Below are positions 57,332-64,000 of a DNA stretch of 64,000 nt, piece after piece. Made by a program: the position numbers and the translations under genes. The stretch is from an uncultured Pseudomonadota bacterium (lineage in GTDB: Bacteria > Myxococcota_A > UBA796 > SXON01): positions 22,515-86,514 of the forward strand of contig CAIQVJ010000069.1 of NCBI GenBank assembly GCA_903875225.1. The letters are read 5' to 3'. The notes below the pieces were generated by a model. The model worked only from the letters and a program-made list of their open reading frames with translations. It had not been told where the DNA came from and ran no database searches. Positions within the stretch are counted from its first letter, which is position 1. Every line of letters starts with the position of its first letter.

Positions 57332-58060
57332 ACGGCCACGTACGGTATCACCAGCGGCAAGAAAATGGCAACCAGTGCCAGCAGGCCAGGGCTCCTCGCT
57401 GTCTCCTGCATCGGGCTCATCGACGCAGTGGCCTCCTGAGGCTCCGGCGGCGTACCCGATCGCTCGCAGATAGCCGCGATGAACCCTTGACCGTTCGTCA
57501 CCGGAGCACGCACAGATGTGTGCTGCCTCACCGAAGCCGCCACTTGTGTCCACGGCGCCCGGCCCAAGCAACAGAGCGTCCGCCCGAAACCAGACGCTTC
57601 CGCCCGCGGTACCGCCGGCGCCCTGCGTCCACGATCCGGTCACGAGGGCACCCGAGCCGCCGCGCCACCGCCAGCGATCCTCGCGCCGCCGGCGCCCTGA
57701 TGGGTGGACCAGCAGCCATGCGCCCGGCTCCGGCTGCAGGCACCGCGAACCGGGCCCAGGTTGCTGTAGCCGGTCCGGCGCAGGACTCCGCCGGACAGGA
57801 ATCGTTGTTGCTGGCCCGACGAACCGTCGCCCGACACCGTGAGCGGTTCGTCGGCGCCCGCTCCGTGCCTGCCGCCGGCGCCGATCGTGCCGGGCCAGTG
57901 TGCGCTCACTCCACCTCCGCCGGCTTGGCCGAATTCTTGGTGGCCTGGCAATTCGAATCGTTTGGTACTTTGGTGCGAAGCCGAACGGCGAACCGCAGGC
58001 AAGGGCGACCACTGCGCTCGCACCTTGGATCCCCATGGCCGCCCCCCGTGGGGCACAGGT
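57328..58060 (-). pseudogene. Broken Gly-rich secreted-protein gene upstream of bcsA
   Basis: No intact gene spans this 0.7 kb. On the minus strand, Gly/Ala/Ser-rich protein-like segments appear in successive frames: GQAGGGGVSAHWPGTIGAGG and LTVSGDGSSG in one (57.8-58.0 kb), then GSVWFRADALLLGPGAVDTS in another (57.5-57.6 kb), then a hydrophobic C-terminal helix SPGLLALVAIFLPLVIP in the first frame ending at 57328. That last stop overlaps the bcsA ATG as ATGA, like all the other junctions in the operon, which suggests this was its first gene. The G-S-V-W-x-R-A-D motif resembles Gly-rich beta-helical surface proteins. Two or more frame breaks; decay and sequence errors are both possible. Confidence 0.45.
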
Positions 58061-58329
58061 TGAGGGCTGCGTCGCCAACGCCACAGTCACCACCAAGCGC
58101 GGCGGATCCAAGTCGGGCCTCGCAAGCGCCGGCGCGGAGCCGTATGCAGGGTCAACAGCCCCATGCGGTCGTCGTCTGCCCACCGCACTCTCGCGCATCC
58201 GGGCGGATGGCAGGCGAGGCGTCGCCGCCCCCCGGCGTACGCTGCGAAGTCCTCCGCCAAGGAGCATGATCCTCCGGAACCCTCCCTGCGACGCTGGACT
58301 CGGCCGCGTTTCTGCTCTACCCTGCAAGG
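58061..58329. other. Intergenic stretch, nothing recognised
   Basis: Lies between the broken Gly-rich gene and the divergent small gene starting at 58330. I see no convincing protein, RNA or repeat; promoters for both directions may lie here. Confidence 0.4.
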
Positions 58330-58863
58330 ATGAACGAGGGCACTCTCCTGCGGCTGTACGGGCCAGGCTGGCCGGGCTCGCGCACGGCCTCGGGCAGGTT
58401 CGTCGTGGAGTCCACGCCCGACATCTCCCCGTGGGTCACGCTGGTGACGGCCGATGCGCACCGGGTTCTCCCCCGGGACCAGGTCGAGCGCGCGGTCTGG
58501 GATGCTGCGGTGGAGCAGTTGGCGACGGCGCCTGGCTCCTGGGTGGCCAGCGGAGAGGGTCGACTGTCCATCACGTCGTCGCTCGCCGCCGAGCTGATCC
58601 TCGATCAAAAGCGCCTCGCGCTCGCGAGCACCCGGCTCGAGGCGTCCAGGCTCATCGCCAGCGTGCCCCTGCGCGGCAAGATCACGGTGATGGTCGACAC
58701 CGATCGGCATCGTGCCCTGCTCTTCGCCGAGACGCGCCAATCGTTCGACGACGCCCGCGGCGACAGGGTGTGCCGCTATCCGTTCATCATCCAGAACGGG
58801 CGGACGATCGGCCTCGTGCGCGACCCTCCGGTCGAGGAGAAGCCGTGGTGGAAACCCTGGTAG
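58330..58863 (+). CDS. Hypothetical protein
   Basis: 177 aa, soluble, no signal peptide or TM segment. Seen: LYGPGWPGSRTASGRFVVEST at the start and a C-terminal Trp/Pro tail PPVEEKPWWKPW. The middle has a beta-alpha pattern with GKITVMVDTDRHRAL. I recognise no family. A weak AAGG precedes the ATG. It ends 4 bases before the convergent gene, and base composition matches neighbours, so it is probably expressed. Confidence 0.5.
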   Translation: MNEGTLLRLYGPGWPGSRTASGRFVVESTPDISPWVTLVTADAHRVLPRDQVERAVWDAAVEQLATAPGSWVASGEGRLSITSSLAAELILDQKRLALASTRLEASRLIASVPLRGKITVMVDTDRHRALLFAETRQSFDDARGDRVCRYPFIIQNGRTIGLVRDPPVEEKPWWKPW

Positions 58864-58867
58864 CCGA

Positions 58868-59384
58868 CTACCAGGCCGCGACGGCGTGGACGCCCTGCTG
58901 CTCGAGCTCCTTGAGGAGGATGGGCGCCGCGCGTTCGTTCACCGCAGCCTTCAGGTCGTAGCCGAGCAGGTGCGCCAGATCCACGACGACCCCGTTCGTC
59001 TGACTCGCCACCAGATCGTCCACGTTCAGCACGTTCACCTGGAGCACCCGGTACTGCCCCATCGCAAGCGTCACCGGCACGAGCCCCCCCGAGGTCGAAT
59101 CCCAGAGGACGAAGGACGTGTAGCCGGGTGAAGGGAACGTGATCGTCTGCGGCACGATCGTCGCCAGCACACCCTCGGAGGTGAGCGAGTCCGCCATCCG
59201 CTCCGCGATCACCTTCTGCGTCTTCTTGTCGATGTCCATGAACACGCTGGCCACCGTCACCACCGCGGCGCCCTTCTCCTTCCGGGCGACTTCGGTCGCG
59301 TTGGTGATCAGGAGCGTGATCTGCCCATCCCCCGCCTGCGCGTAGGCGGCACCCAGGAACCCTGGTCAACATCAGCTGGATCAT
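58868..59384 (-). pseudogene. Exported hypothetical protein, frame break in the signal peptide
   Basis: The protein body (about 160 aa: GQITLLITNATEVARKEKGA, then VFMDIDKKTQKVIAERMADS, a helical-beta pattern ending VHAVAAW) is open from about 59366 down to 58868 but has no ATG before GTG 59263, which would cut off its first strand. A strong ribosome-binding site (GGGAGG) and ATG 59384 overlapping the inositol-phosphatase stop (ATGA) sit just upstream in another frame, encoding MIQLMLT. Losing one base near 59360-59362 would join them into a signal peptide reading MIQLMLTRFLGAAYAQA. Family unknown. Interpretation: one-base indel, real or technical. Confidence 0.6.
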
Positions 59385-60184
59385 TCCGCCTCCCAACCCT
59401 TGAGCATCGCCAAGACCTCCTCGTGGAGCCAGCCGTTGGTCGCGACGATCTCCGGATCACCCGGCCGATGCGTGCTCCCATCCATCCGGCTCACCTTGCC
59501 GCCCGCCTCCTCGATCAGAACCACCCCCGCAGACGTGTCCCACGCCTTGAGGCCGAACTCCCAGAAGTAGTCGCTCGCACCGCAGGAGAGGGTGGCGAGG
59601 TCGACGGCGGCCGACCCGCTGCGCCGGATCGCCTGGCTCGTGCGCAGCGCGCGCTCCACGAACGAAAGGTAGAAGGCGGCATGTTGCTGGCGATCGTACG
59701 GAAAACCGGTCACGCCGAGGGCCTGGTCGAGCGTGCGCACCTGGGAGACCTCGAGGTTCCGGTCCACCGGCCGGCCCCGCACGCGCCACCGCACACGGGC
59801 GCCATGCCCCTTCGCAGCGATGTAGACGCGCCCCCGGACAGGGTCGGCGATGCACCCGACGAGGGGCGTCTCGTCGTCCACGAGCGCGATGCTCACGCAG
59901 TACGCCGGGTAGTCATGGACGAAATTCGTCGTGCCGTCGAGCGGGTCCACCACCCAACGCAGCCCGCTCGTCACCCCACCGCCCTCCTCGCCCTGCACAG
60001 GCACCCCCGGCGTCTGCTCCCCCAGGATCCTGCGGATCCTGGCTTCCGACGCGAGGTCGATCTCGGTCACGAGGTCGATCGCGCCCTTGTGATCGACCCG
60101 CTCCGGGCGGCGGCGCAGCAACTCGGCGGCCGAGACGGCGGCGCGCTCCGCAGCGATGGCAAAGGTCAGGAGATCGGGCGGCAT
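59381..60184 (-). CDS. Inositol monophosphatase family protein
   Basis: 267 aa. Mg-dependent phosphatase of the IMPase/FBPase/CysQ fold. Seen: the glutamate in QGEEGGG, the metal site VDPLDGTTNFVHDYP, and the second metal motif WDTSAGVVLIEEAGGK, all conserved. Substrates in the family include inositol phosphates, NADP and PAP; the W-D-x-x-A-G and D-P-(I/L)-D-G-T signatures alone do not separate them. ATG 60184 is chosen since the open frame up to 60469 does not look like this family and would overlap the plus-strand metallophosphoesterase. Downstream neighbour is coupled by ATGA. Confidence 0.88.
   Translation of the reverse strand: MPPDLLTFAIAAERAAVSAAELLRRRPERVDHKGAIDLVTEIDLASEARIRRILGEQTPGVPVQGEEGGGVTSGLRWVVDPLDGTTNFVHDYPAYCVSIALVDDETPLVGCIADPVRGRVYIAAKGHGARVRWRVRGRPVDRNLEVSQVRTLDQALGVTGFPYDRQQHAAFYLSFVERALRTSQAIRRSGSAAVDLATLSCGASDYFWEFGLKAWDTSAGVVLIEEAGGKVSRMDGSTHRPGDPEIVATNGWLHEEVLAMLKGWEAE
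59389..59394 (-). promoter_or_regulatory. Strong ribosome-binding site GGGAGG
   Basis: Four bases upstream of ATG 59384; it lies inside the inositol monophosphatase gene end and decides the start of the following, frame-broken gene. Confidence 0.7.
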
Positions 60185-60349
60185 CGCTCGCGTGTATTCC
60201 GGCTGCTGGGCTATGAGCAGGTGGTGACCCAGCACGATCTGCGACAGGCGCTCACGTTCGCCCGCGGGTTGACCCGCGGGGTTCGGCGCGGCGACATCTT
60301 CCCCGGCGCCGGGCGTGTAGCCCCGCAGCCTGCCCCCGGCGGGTCGAAG

Positions 60350-61177
60350 GTGCTCACCCGGGCACCCCGGGGGTGGAACGAGCTCGGGGGTTGGGAGGTG
60401 ACCGAACACGTGCTGCCGGTCCGGGGGCTCACCGAGCGGCTCCGAGTCCTCCACGTCTCCGACGTACACCTGCGCGGCCCCGAGCCCTGGGTGCCTGCGC
60501 TCAGCGCCGCCATCGCAGCGTCCGGTGGCGATTCGTCAGCCGACCTTGTCGTCCTGACGGGCGATGTCATCACCCGCGGCTTTCACGCCGAGGTCGCCCA
60601 CCGGTTCCTCGGCGCCCTGCCCCCCGCACGCCTCGGCACCTGGGCCGTAATCGGAAACTGGGAATACTGGGGCCTCTCCTCCGACACCCGCTCCCCGCAC
60701 GATCCGCTCTACACCGGCAGCCAGCCCGGCCAGCGAGCGCAGCAGCGTGCGGACTGGTCTGCCGTCCTCGATACCCACGGCATCCCCCTCCTCCACAACC
60801 GCTCCGTCCGCGTCGGCCCCATCCGGATCGCGGGCACCGACGACGCGTTGGCGGGCGAACCCGACGTGCCCGCCGCATACGCCGAGCTCGACGGCACCCC
60901 CACCCTCACGCTCACCCACTCCCCGGCCCTGTTCGACGCCCTGGCGCACCCCGACGTGTTCGCCGTCCTCGCGGGCCATACACACGCCGGCCAGATTCGA
61001 CTCCCCGTACTCGGACCGTTCTTCCTACCGAAAGGAAGCGGCCCCTACCCCTGGGGATGGTACGGGGGTGCCCACGGCACCCGGCTCTTCGTGCACCGCG
61101 GGATCGGTTGGTCCGTCGCCCCCGTTCGCTGGCGAGCCCCACCCGAGATCGCATGGATCGTGTTGGAACCTTTCTAG
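60350..61177 (+). CDS. Calcineurin-like metallophosphoesterase with altered GNH motif
   Basis: 275 aa. Seen: the first metal motif LHVSDVHLRG (D-x-H), the bridging aspartate VLTGDVI, GNWEYWG where the family has G-N-H-D/E-Y-W, and the C-terminal AGHTHAGQI. YkuE/PrpE-like size and order. The missing His of G-N-H is the proton donor in this family, so catalysis should be weakened, although the other ligands remain. Phosphoesterase substrate unknown. GTG 60350 is preferred; GTG 60398 would also keep the domain. Confidence 0.8.
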   Translation: MLTRAPRGWNELGGWEVTEHVLPVRGLTERLRVLHVSDVHLRGPEPWVPALSAAIAASGGDSSADLVVLTGDVITRGFHAEVAHRFLGALPPARLGTWAVIGNWEYWGLSSDTRSPHDPLYTGSQPGQRAQQRADWSAVLDTHGIPLLHNRSVRVGPIRIAGTDDALAGEPDVPAAYAELDGTPTLTLTHSPALFDALAHPDVFAVLAGHTHAGQIRLPVLGPFFLPKGSGPYPWGWYGGAHGTRLFVHRGIGWSVAPVRWRAPPEIAWIVLEPF

Positions 61178-61312
61178 TTTCGGCCTCTCGGACCCGGTCG
61201 CCAGGGTGTGTGCCGTCGCCGACCGGCCGTCGAGCCCGGGCGCATGCCCCGCGCGGGAATTGCCGCCCTGACAGGTGGCAGGCCCCGCCGGCGTGCGCTA
61301 CGCTCCGCGCAT

Positions 61313-61389
61313 CGGGGCATAGCTCAGCCTGGTAGAGCGCCTGCCTTGGGCGCAGGAAGTCGTCGGTTCGAATCCGGCTGCCCCGACCA
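61313..61389 (+). tRNA. tRNA-Pro (anticodon TGG), CCA encoded
   Basis: Cloverleaf folds by eye: acceptor CGGGGCA with TGCCCCG, anticodon stem CCTGC/GCAGG around loop CTTGGGC (anticodon TGG), T-arm GTTCGAATC, encoded CCA at 61387-61389. Length is 77 bases including CCA. Confidence 0.95.
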
Positions 61390-61399
61390 ACCTTTTGAG

Positions 61400-61430
61400 G
61401 GCCCGTAGAAGTGCAGAACTTCTACGGGCC
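61400..61430 (+). terminator. Rho-independent-like terminator after tRNA-Pro
   Basis: A perfect 13-bp inverted repeat, GGCCCGTAGAAGT (61400-61412) and its complement (61418-61430), loop of 5, followed by TTCTTCAGTTTT. Positioned 10 bases after the tRNA 3' end. Confidence 0.85.
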
Positions 61431-61453
61431 TTCTTCAGTTTTGGACCGAGCGG

Positions 61454-61753
61454 TTATCGAACTCGCGTTCGCCACTCCGCAGGATCCCTGCTGGTGTGGA
61501 AGACGGCGATGATCGCGACGGACTCGGGATCTGCGAGGTAGAGGATCGCGTAGGGAAACCGCCGGACGAGGGCGCGCCGCACCTCGCCATCCACTCGCTG
61601 GAACTGCTCAGGGCTACGACGGACCGCCTCGATCGCCGCCTGCACGCAGGTCACGAACTCCTGGCCAAGGCCGCGGGTGCGCTCCTCGTACCACCCCTGC
61701 GCCTCCTCGAACTCCGCCTCGGCCTGTGGGCGGAAGACAACCGGCAGGCTCAC
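61454..61753 (-). CDS. ParE/RelE-type toxin
   Basis: 99 aa. Seen: FRPQAEAEFEEAQGWYEER, the ParE-like start, VQAAIEAVRRSPEQF, then VRRALVRRFPYAILYL and the ending AVFHTSRDPAEWRTR, typical of RelE/ParE superfamily toxins (gyrase inhibition or mRNA cleavage). The GTG start 61753 overlaps the antitoxin stop as GTGA, the order antitoxin then toxin. The strand is opposite to the tRNA. Confidence 0.88.
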   Translation of the reverse strand: MSLPVVFRPQAEAEFEEAQGWYEERTRGLGQEFVTCVQAAIEAVRRSPEQFQRVDGEVRRALVRRFPYAILYLADPESVAIIAVFHTSRDPAEWRTRVR

Positions 61754-61956
61754 CGGGCGCGCGCTCGAGCCAGCACCTGCTCCCACGGGACTGCTGATCC
61801 GGGGTCGGCGCGGTGCTCGTCCACGCGACGGCGAAGCTCCAACCGCTGCGCCTCGCTGAGCGGGACCCCGTCGGGCTCGGCTGCGATTCGGTCCCAAAGT
61901 TCTTGCACGTAAAGCACCCGCTCAGCCGGCGTCATGTGGTCGAAGGAGGGTTCCAT
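61750..61956 (-). CDS. Addiction-module antitoxin (TIGR02574-like)
   Basis: 68 aa: MEPSFDHMTPAERVLYVQEL then DRIAAEPDGVPLSEAQ and ELRRRVDEHRADPGSAVPW, the usual pattern of the putative addiction-module component family that pairs with ParE toxins. Length fits the family. ATG 61956 preferred; longer versions run into unrelated sequence. It overlaps the toxin by 4 bases, so the pair is coupled. Confidence 0.85.
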   Translation of the reverse strand: MEPSFDHMTPAERVLYVQELWDRIAAEPDGVPLSEAQRLELRRRVDEHRADPGSAVPWEQVLARARAR

Positions 61957-62024
61957 GAGTGGATTGTAGTCGCGGCCGTCGGGGATCGCCACCCGCGCGT
62001 CGGGGCAGGAGATACACCGGGACC

Positions 62025-62511
62025 ATGTGCTCATGGCAGCGCCTTCCGTGGATCGCGTCGCTCCTCCTCGGCTGCGCGACCGCAGTGCCGGCGCTTCGGA
62101 CCTCGCCGGAGGTGCGCGACGTCTCCTGCGCGGCCTGGCAACGGACACTTCCGACGGACCAGTGCCCCGAGGAGTGCGTCACCGCTGATGTTCGGTACGA
62201 AGTCGTCGTCCCCAACAAGCGCGTGCCACCCAGCACACCCATCCGTCCCGGCGACCCCATCCGGGTCGTTGGCACGCTGACGAACCTGGCGTCGGCCGAC
62301 CTGGCCATCGACGGCTGCGTCGGCCGGACCTGGATGGTGGCTGGCCCCACGGGCAGCCGCGTTGAGGGCCGCGACTGCCGGAAGAGCCGGCTCGTGTTGG
62401 CATCTGGCCAGTCCGGGCGAGGCCGCCCGCCGGGGTGCATGGTTGGCGGCGCAGGCAGCTACAGCGGTGCCGGACCAGTGCCAGGGTCTCGGGACGAGAT
62501 ATCGGTCCCCA
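62025..62511 (+). CDS. Lipoprotein segment, probably frame-broken into the following LRR gene
   Basis: From ATG 62025 the product starts MCSWQRLPWIASLLLGCATA, a lipoprotein signal with lipobox LLGC. Then come Cys-containing segments (VSCAAW, QCPEECVTADVRYEVVVPN) and a beta-sandwich-like RPGDPIRVVGTLTNLASADL. This frame stays open to 63320, but after about 62450 it turns into Pro/Arg-rich shadow sequence while another frame becomes protein-like (GFNLAWAAVRIDHLDNL). So the lipoprotein either stops near here or continues in the LRR frame after a frame change. The end given is a boundary, not a stop codon. No family recognised. Confidence 0.45.
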
Positions 62512-63660
62512 ATGGGCTTCAATCTCGCCTGGGCGGCTGTCCGCATCGACCACCTCGACAACCTGTGCGGCGCGCTGGACCTCGATCCCACCACGACCAC
62601 GGAGCCCACGCTGGTGCCGGCGGAGTTCTCGGCCATCGCCCTCGACACCGGCTTCGGCGCCGTCGTCGACGGTACCGGGACGCGGCTGATGCGGCCGGAG
62701 GACATCGCCGCGCTCTCGCGCCGGGTCGGCACCGTCATTCACCTGCTCGTCCAGGAGCGGGTCGGGGTGCAGGTGCTCGGCGAGTGGCGCGACGGAGAGC
62801 CGGTATGGCAGGTCGTTCGAACGGACGGGGAGCCGCGCCAGCGGAGCGGAGCCATCCCGACAGAGGTGCTGGAATTCCTGAGGAACCCGGCAGAAGACGC
62901 GCTCCCTCGAGCAGCCGAGGCCCTCGTCGGCCTGCGGCACAACGCCACCACGCAGCCCAGCGCGGACGGGTTCCGCTTGATGAGGCGTCGGTGGGACGCT
63001 CACCTTCGCCACATCGGCACACGCGAAGAGACCCAGTCGCTCGACCTGACCGACACGGACGTGTCCGACGCCGGGCTGGCTCACCTTGCCGGGTCTCCCC
63101 ACCTCCAGCGGCTGCACCTGCGCGGCACCCGGGTGACCACGGCCGGAGTCGCCGCGCTGGGCCCCCTCCCTGCCCTGTCGAGCCTTGGGTTGGATGGACT
63201 CGGGGTGGACGATGGCATCGTGACCTTCCTGGGCGGCCTTCCTCGCCTTACCAGCTTGGAAGTACAGCGCACGGGGCTGACGGACGCGGGAGTTGCCGCG
63301 ATGGCGCGCGCCCCCCTTGAGAGCCTCTCCCTGTCCGGGGCGGCCATCTCCGTCCGGAGCTTGACGGCGCTCGCGGCTGTGCCAACCCTCCGCTATCTCG
63401 GCATCAGCGATGCCCCGCTCGACCGGGAGTTGCTACAGGCCATCGCCCCGAGCTCCTCCTTGCACGTCCTACGTTTGTGGAACGCCCCCGTCGCCGACGC
63501 TGATCTCCCGATCCTCGCCGCGCTCCCGCGCCTCCGCCGCGTGATTCAACAGGGCACGGCCCTGGACGGTGCGGCGCTCGACCACGCGCTCGGCCGCCCC
63601 CCGAAGCCGGTGCCTCCCCCGTCGTTCTGGCAGCGGGTGACGGGCTGGTTCCGTCGGTGA
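62512..63660 (+). CDS. Leucine-rich repeat protein
   Basis: 382 aa if begun at ATG 62512. The N-terminal 160 residues have no recognised domain. From about 180 on there are about eight LRRs with L-x-x-L-x-L-x-x-T-x-V/L-T/S-D-A-G-L/V (TQSLDLTDTDVSDAGLAHL, RLHLRGTRVTTAGVAAL, SLEVQRTGLTDAGVAAM), the cysteine-less RNI/ribonuclease-inhibitor-like type. Ends with a basic tail WFRR. Likely a protein-protein interaction module. The frame upstream is also open to 62362, and a join with the preceding lipoprotein through a frame change is possible. Confidence 0.72.
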   Translation: MGFNLAWAAVRIDHLDNLCGALDLDPTTTTEPTLVPAEFSAIALDTGFGAVVDGTGTRLMRPEDIAALSRRVGTVIHLLVQERVGVQVLGEWRDGEPVWQVVRTDGEPRQRSGAIPTEVLEFLRNPAEDALPRAAEALVGLRHNATTQPSADGFRLMRRRWDAHLRHIGTREETQSLDLTDTDVSDAGLAHLAGSPHLQRLHLRGTRVTTAGVAALGPLPALSSLGLDGLGVDDGIVTFLGGLPRLTSLEVQRTGLTDAGVAAMARAPLESLSLSGAAISVRSLTALAAVPTLRYLGISDAPLDRELLQAIAPSSSLHVLRLWNAPVADADLPILAALPRLRRVIQQGTALDGAALDHALGRPPKPVPPPSFWQRVTGWFRR

Positions 63661-63949
63661 GACGGGCAGCGCGGTCGAGTTGATCTGGCGCCCTCAGGTG
63701 CTCCCCCAGCGCACTGGAGCGAGCACGGTCGGACCCTGGCGCCAGCCGGCGGCGCCGAGAGCGGGTCGCGCGCTACCGAAGATGGGGACGAATCACCGCG
63801 GCGATGCAGGTCCCGCCGACGAGCATGAGTCCGGCGAACGCCACCAGGTCGCTCTCGACGCTGAGACGCTCACCAAAACCAGCCCCTGGTCTGCTCACCT
63901 GAAGTAGTCCCCCCGCCGGTGCCGGGCGAAGCCCTCGCCGGAGGCGTCC
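63661..63949. other. Intergenic, no gene recognised
   Basis: Contains short open frames on both strands without family-like content. One minus-strand frame ends with a hydrophobic stretch (LVAFAGLMLVGGTCIAAVI), but it runs into no recognisable gene at the right edge. Confidence 0.4.
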
Positions 63950-64000
63950 ATGACGCGTCGACGGCGTTGCCAGATCTGCCATGAGCTCTTCGCCCCCGAC
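63950..64000 (+). CDS. Start of a zinc-ribbon protein gene, cut by the window edge
   Basis: ATG 63950 follows a GGAGG ribosome-binding site by six bases. The 17 codons visible read MTRRRRCQICHELFAPD, a C-x-x-C with the R-C-x-x-C-x-x-x-F-x-P-D spacing seen in zinc-ribbon proteins of unclear function near mobile elements and in Deltaproteobacteria. The rest is outside the window. Confidence 0.5.
   Translation, partial: MTRRRRCQICHELFAPD

Noticed and set aside
57332..58327. N-terminal extension of BcsA to 58327
   Set aside because: The extra 332 codons are Arg/Pro/Gly-rich and BcsA proteins start near ATG 57331, which is also coupled to the previous stop.
63773..63982. Small minus-strand gene with a hydrophobic end
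   Set aside because: No ribosome-binding site, Arg/Gly/Pro-rich first half, and it overlaps the better supported plus-strand start at 63950.

Overview
The window is about 64 kb of very GC-rich DNA that reads like a chromosome of a Myxococcota-type or related deltaproteobacterial predator/social lineage. Reasons: an MglA-family GTPase, a secreted protein ending in a Gly-Cys-Gly-Cys / hydrophobic / Arg-cluster tail like MYXO-CTERM, lipoproteins with long Asp-Thr-Asp or Asp-Thr-Ser spacers, a CotH-like protein, and a giant Ser/Thr kinase-ATPase-TPR-GAF-SpoIIE protein. No phage or insertion sequence was recognised. One tRNA (Pro, TGG) is present.

Layout. 0-12.3 kb: housekeeping and accessory genes (C45-like hydrolase fragment, dCTP deaminase, MglA-like GTPase with a membrane tail, RecJ, a DapA-like protein lacking its lysine, a discoidin-like secreted protein, a CPBP-family membrane protein, GST, HflX, carbamoyltransferase). 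12.4-22 kb: a two-gene split alpha-2-macroglobulin, murB and three secreted or lipoproteins. 22-33.3 kb, minus strand: a seven-gene operon whose first four junctions (five genes) are stop/start overlaps. It encodes a pseudo-receiver/HATPase protein, a STAS-zinc ribbon protein, a PAS-GGDEF diguanylate cyclase, a kinase/SpoIIE phosphatase giant, a fatty acyl-AMP ligase, an acyl carrier protein and a PilZ-alpha-oxoamine synthase fusion. I read this as a c-di-GMP and partner-switch controlled pathway for an amino-ketone or sphingoid-like lipid, the best candidate for an undescribed system. A CNB-patatin lipase diverges from it.

33.5-47.6 kb: patatin, GNAT, a Pro-rich membrane protein, pterin dehydratase, a fused E1 2-oxoacid dehydrogenase, a peroxiredoxin-like protein without cysteines, an 11-PKD-repeat surface protein and a CotH lipoprotein. 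47.6-57.3 kb, minus strand: a cellulose (Bcs) operon bcsA-(zinc ribbon membrane protein)-bcsB-bcsZ-bcsC. BcsA has its own PilZ domain, so two c-di-GMP-responsive output systems lie within 25 kb. bcsB is interrupted at a 9-G tract. 57.3-64 kb: a degraded Gly-rich gene, inositol monophosphatase, metallophosphoesterase, tRNA-Pro with a strong hairpin behind it, a ParE-type toxin-antitoxin pair, a lipoprotein/LRR region and the start of a zinc-ribbon gene.

The stretch 54.5-62.5 kb contains four apparent reading-frame breaks, so either the assembly has indels there or that region is decaying. All functions are inferred from motifs read by eye; no database search was possible.
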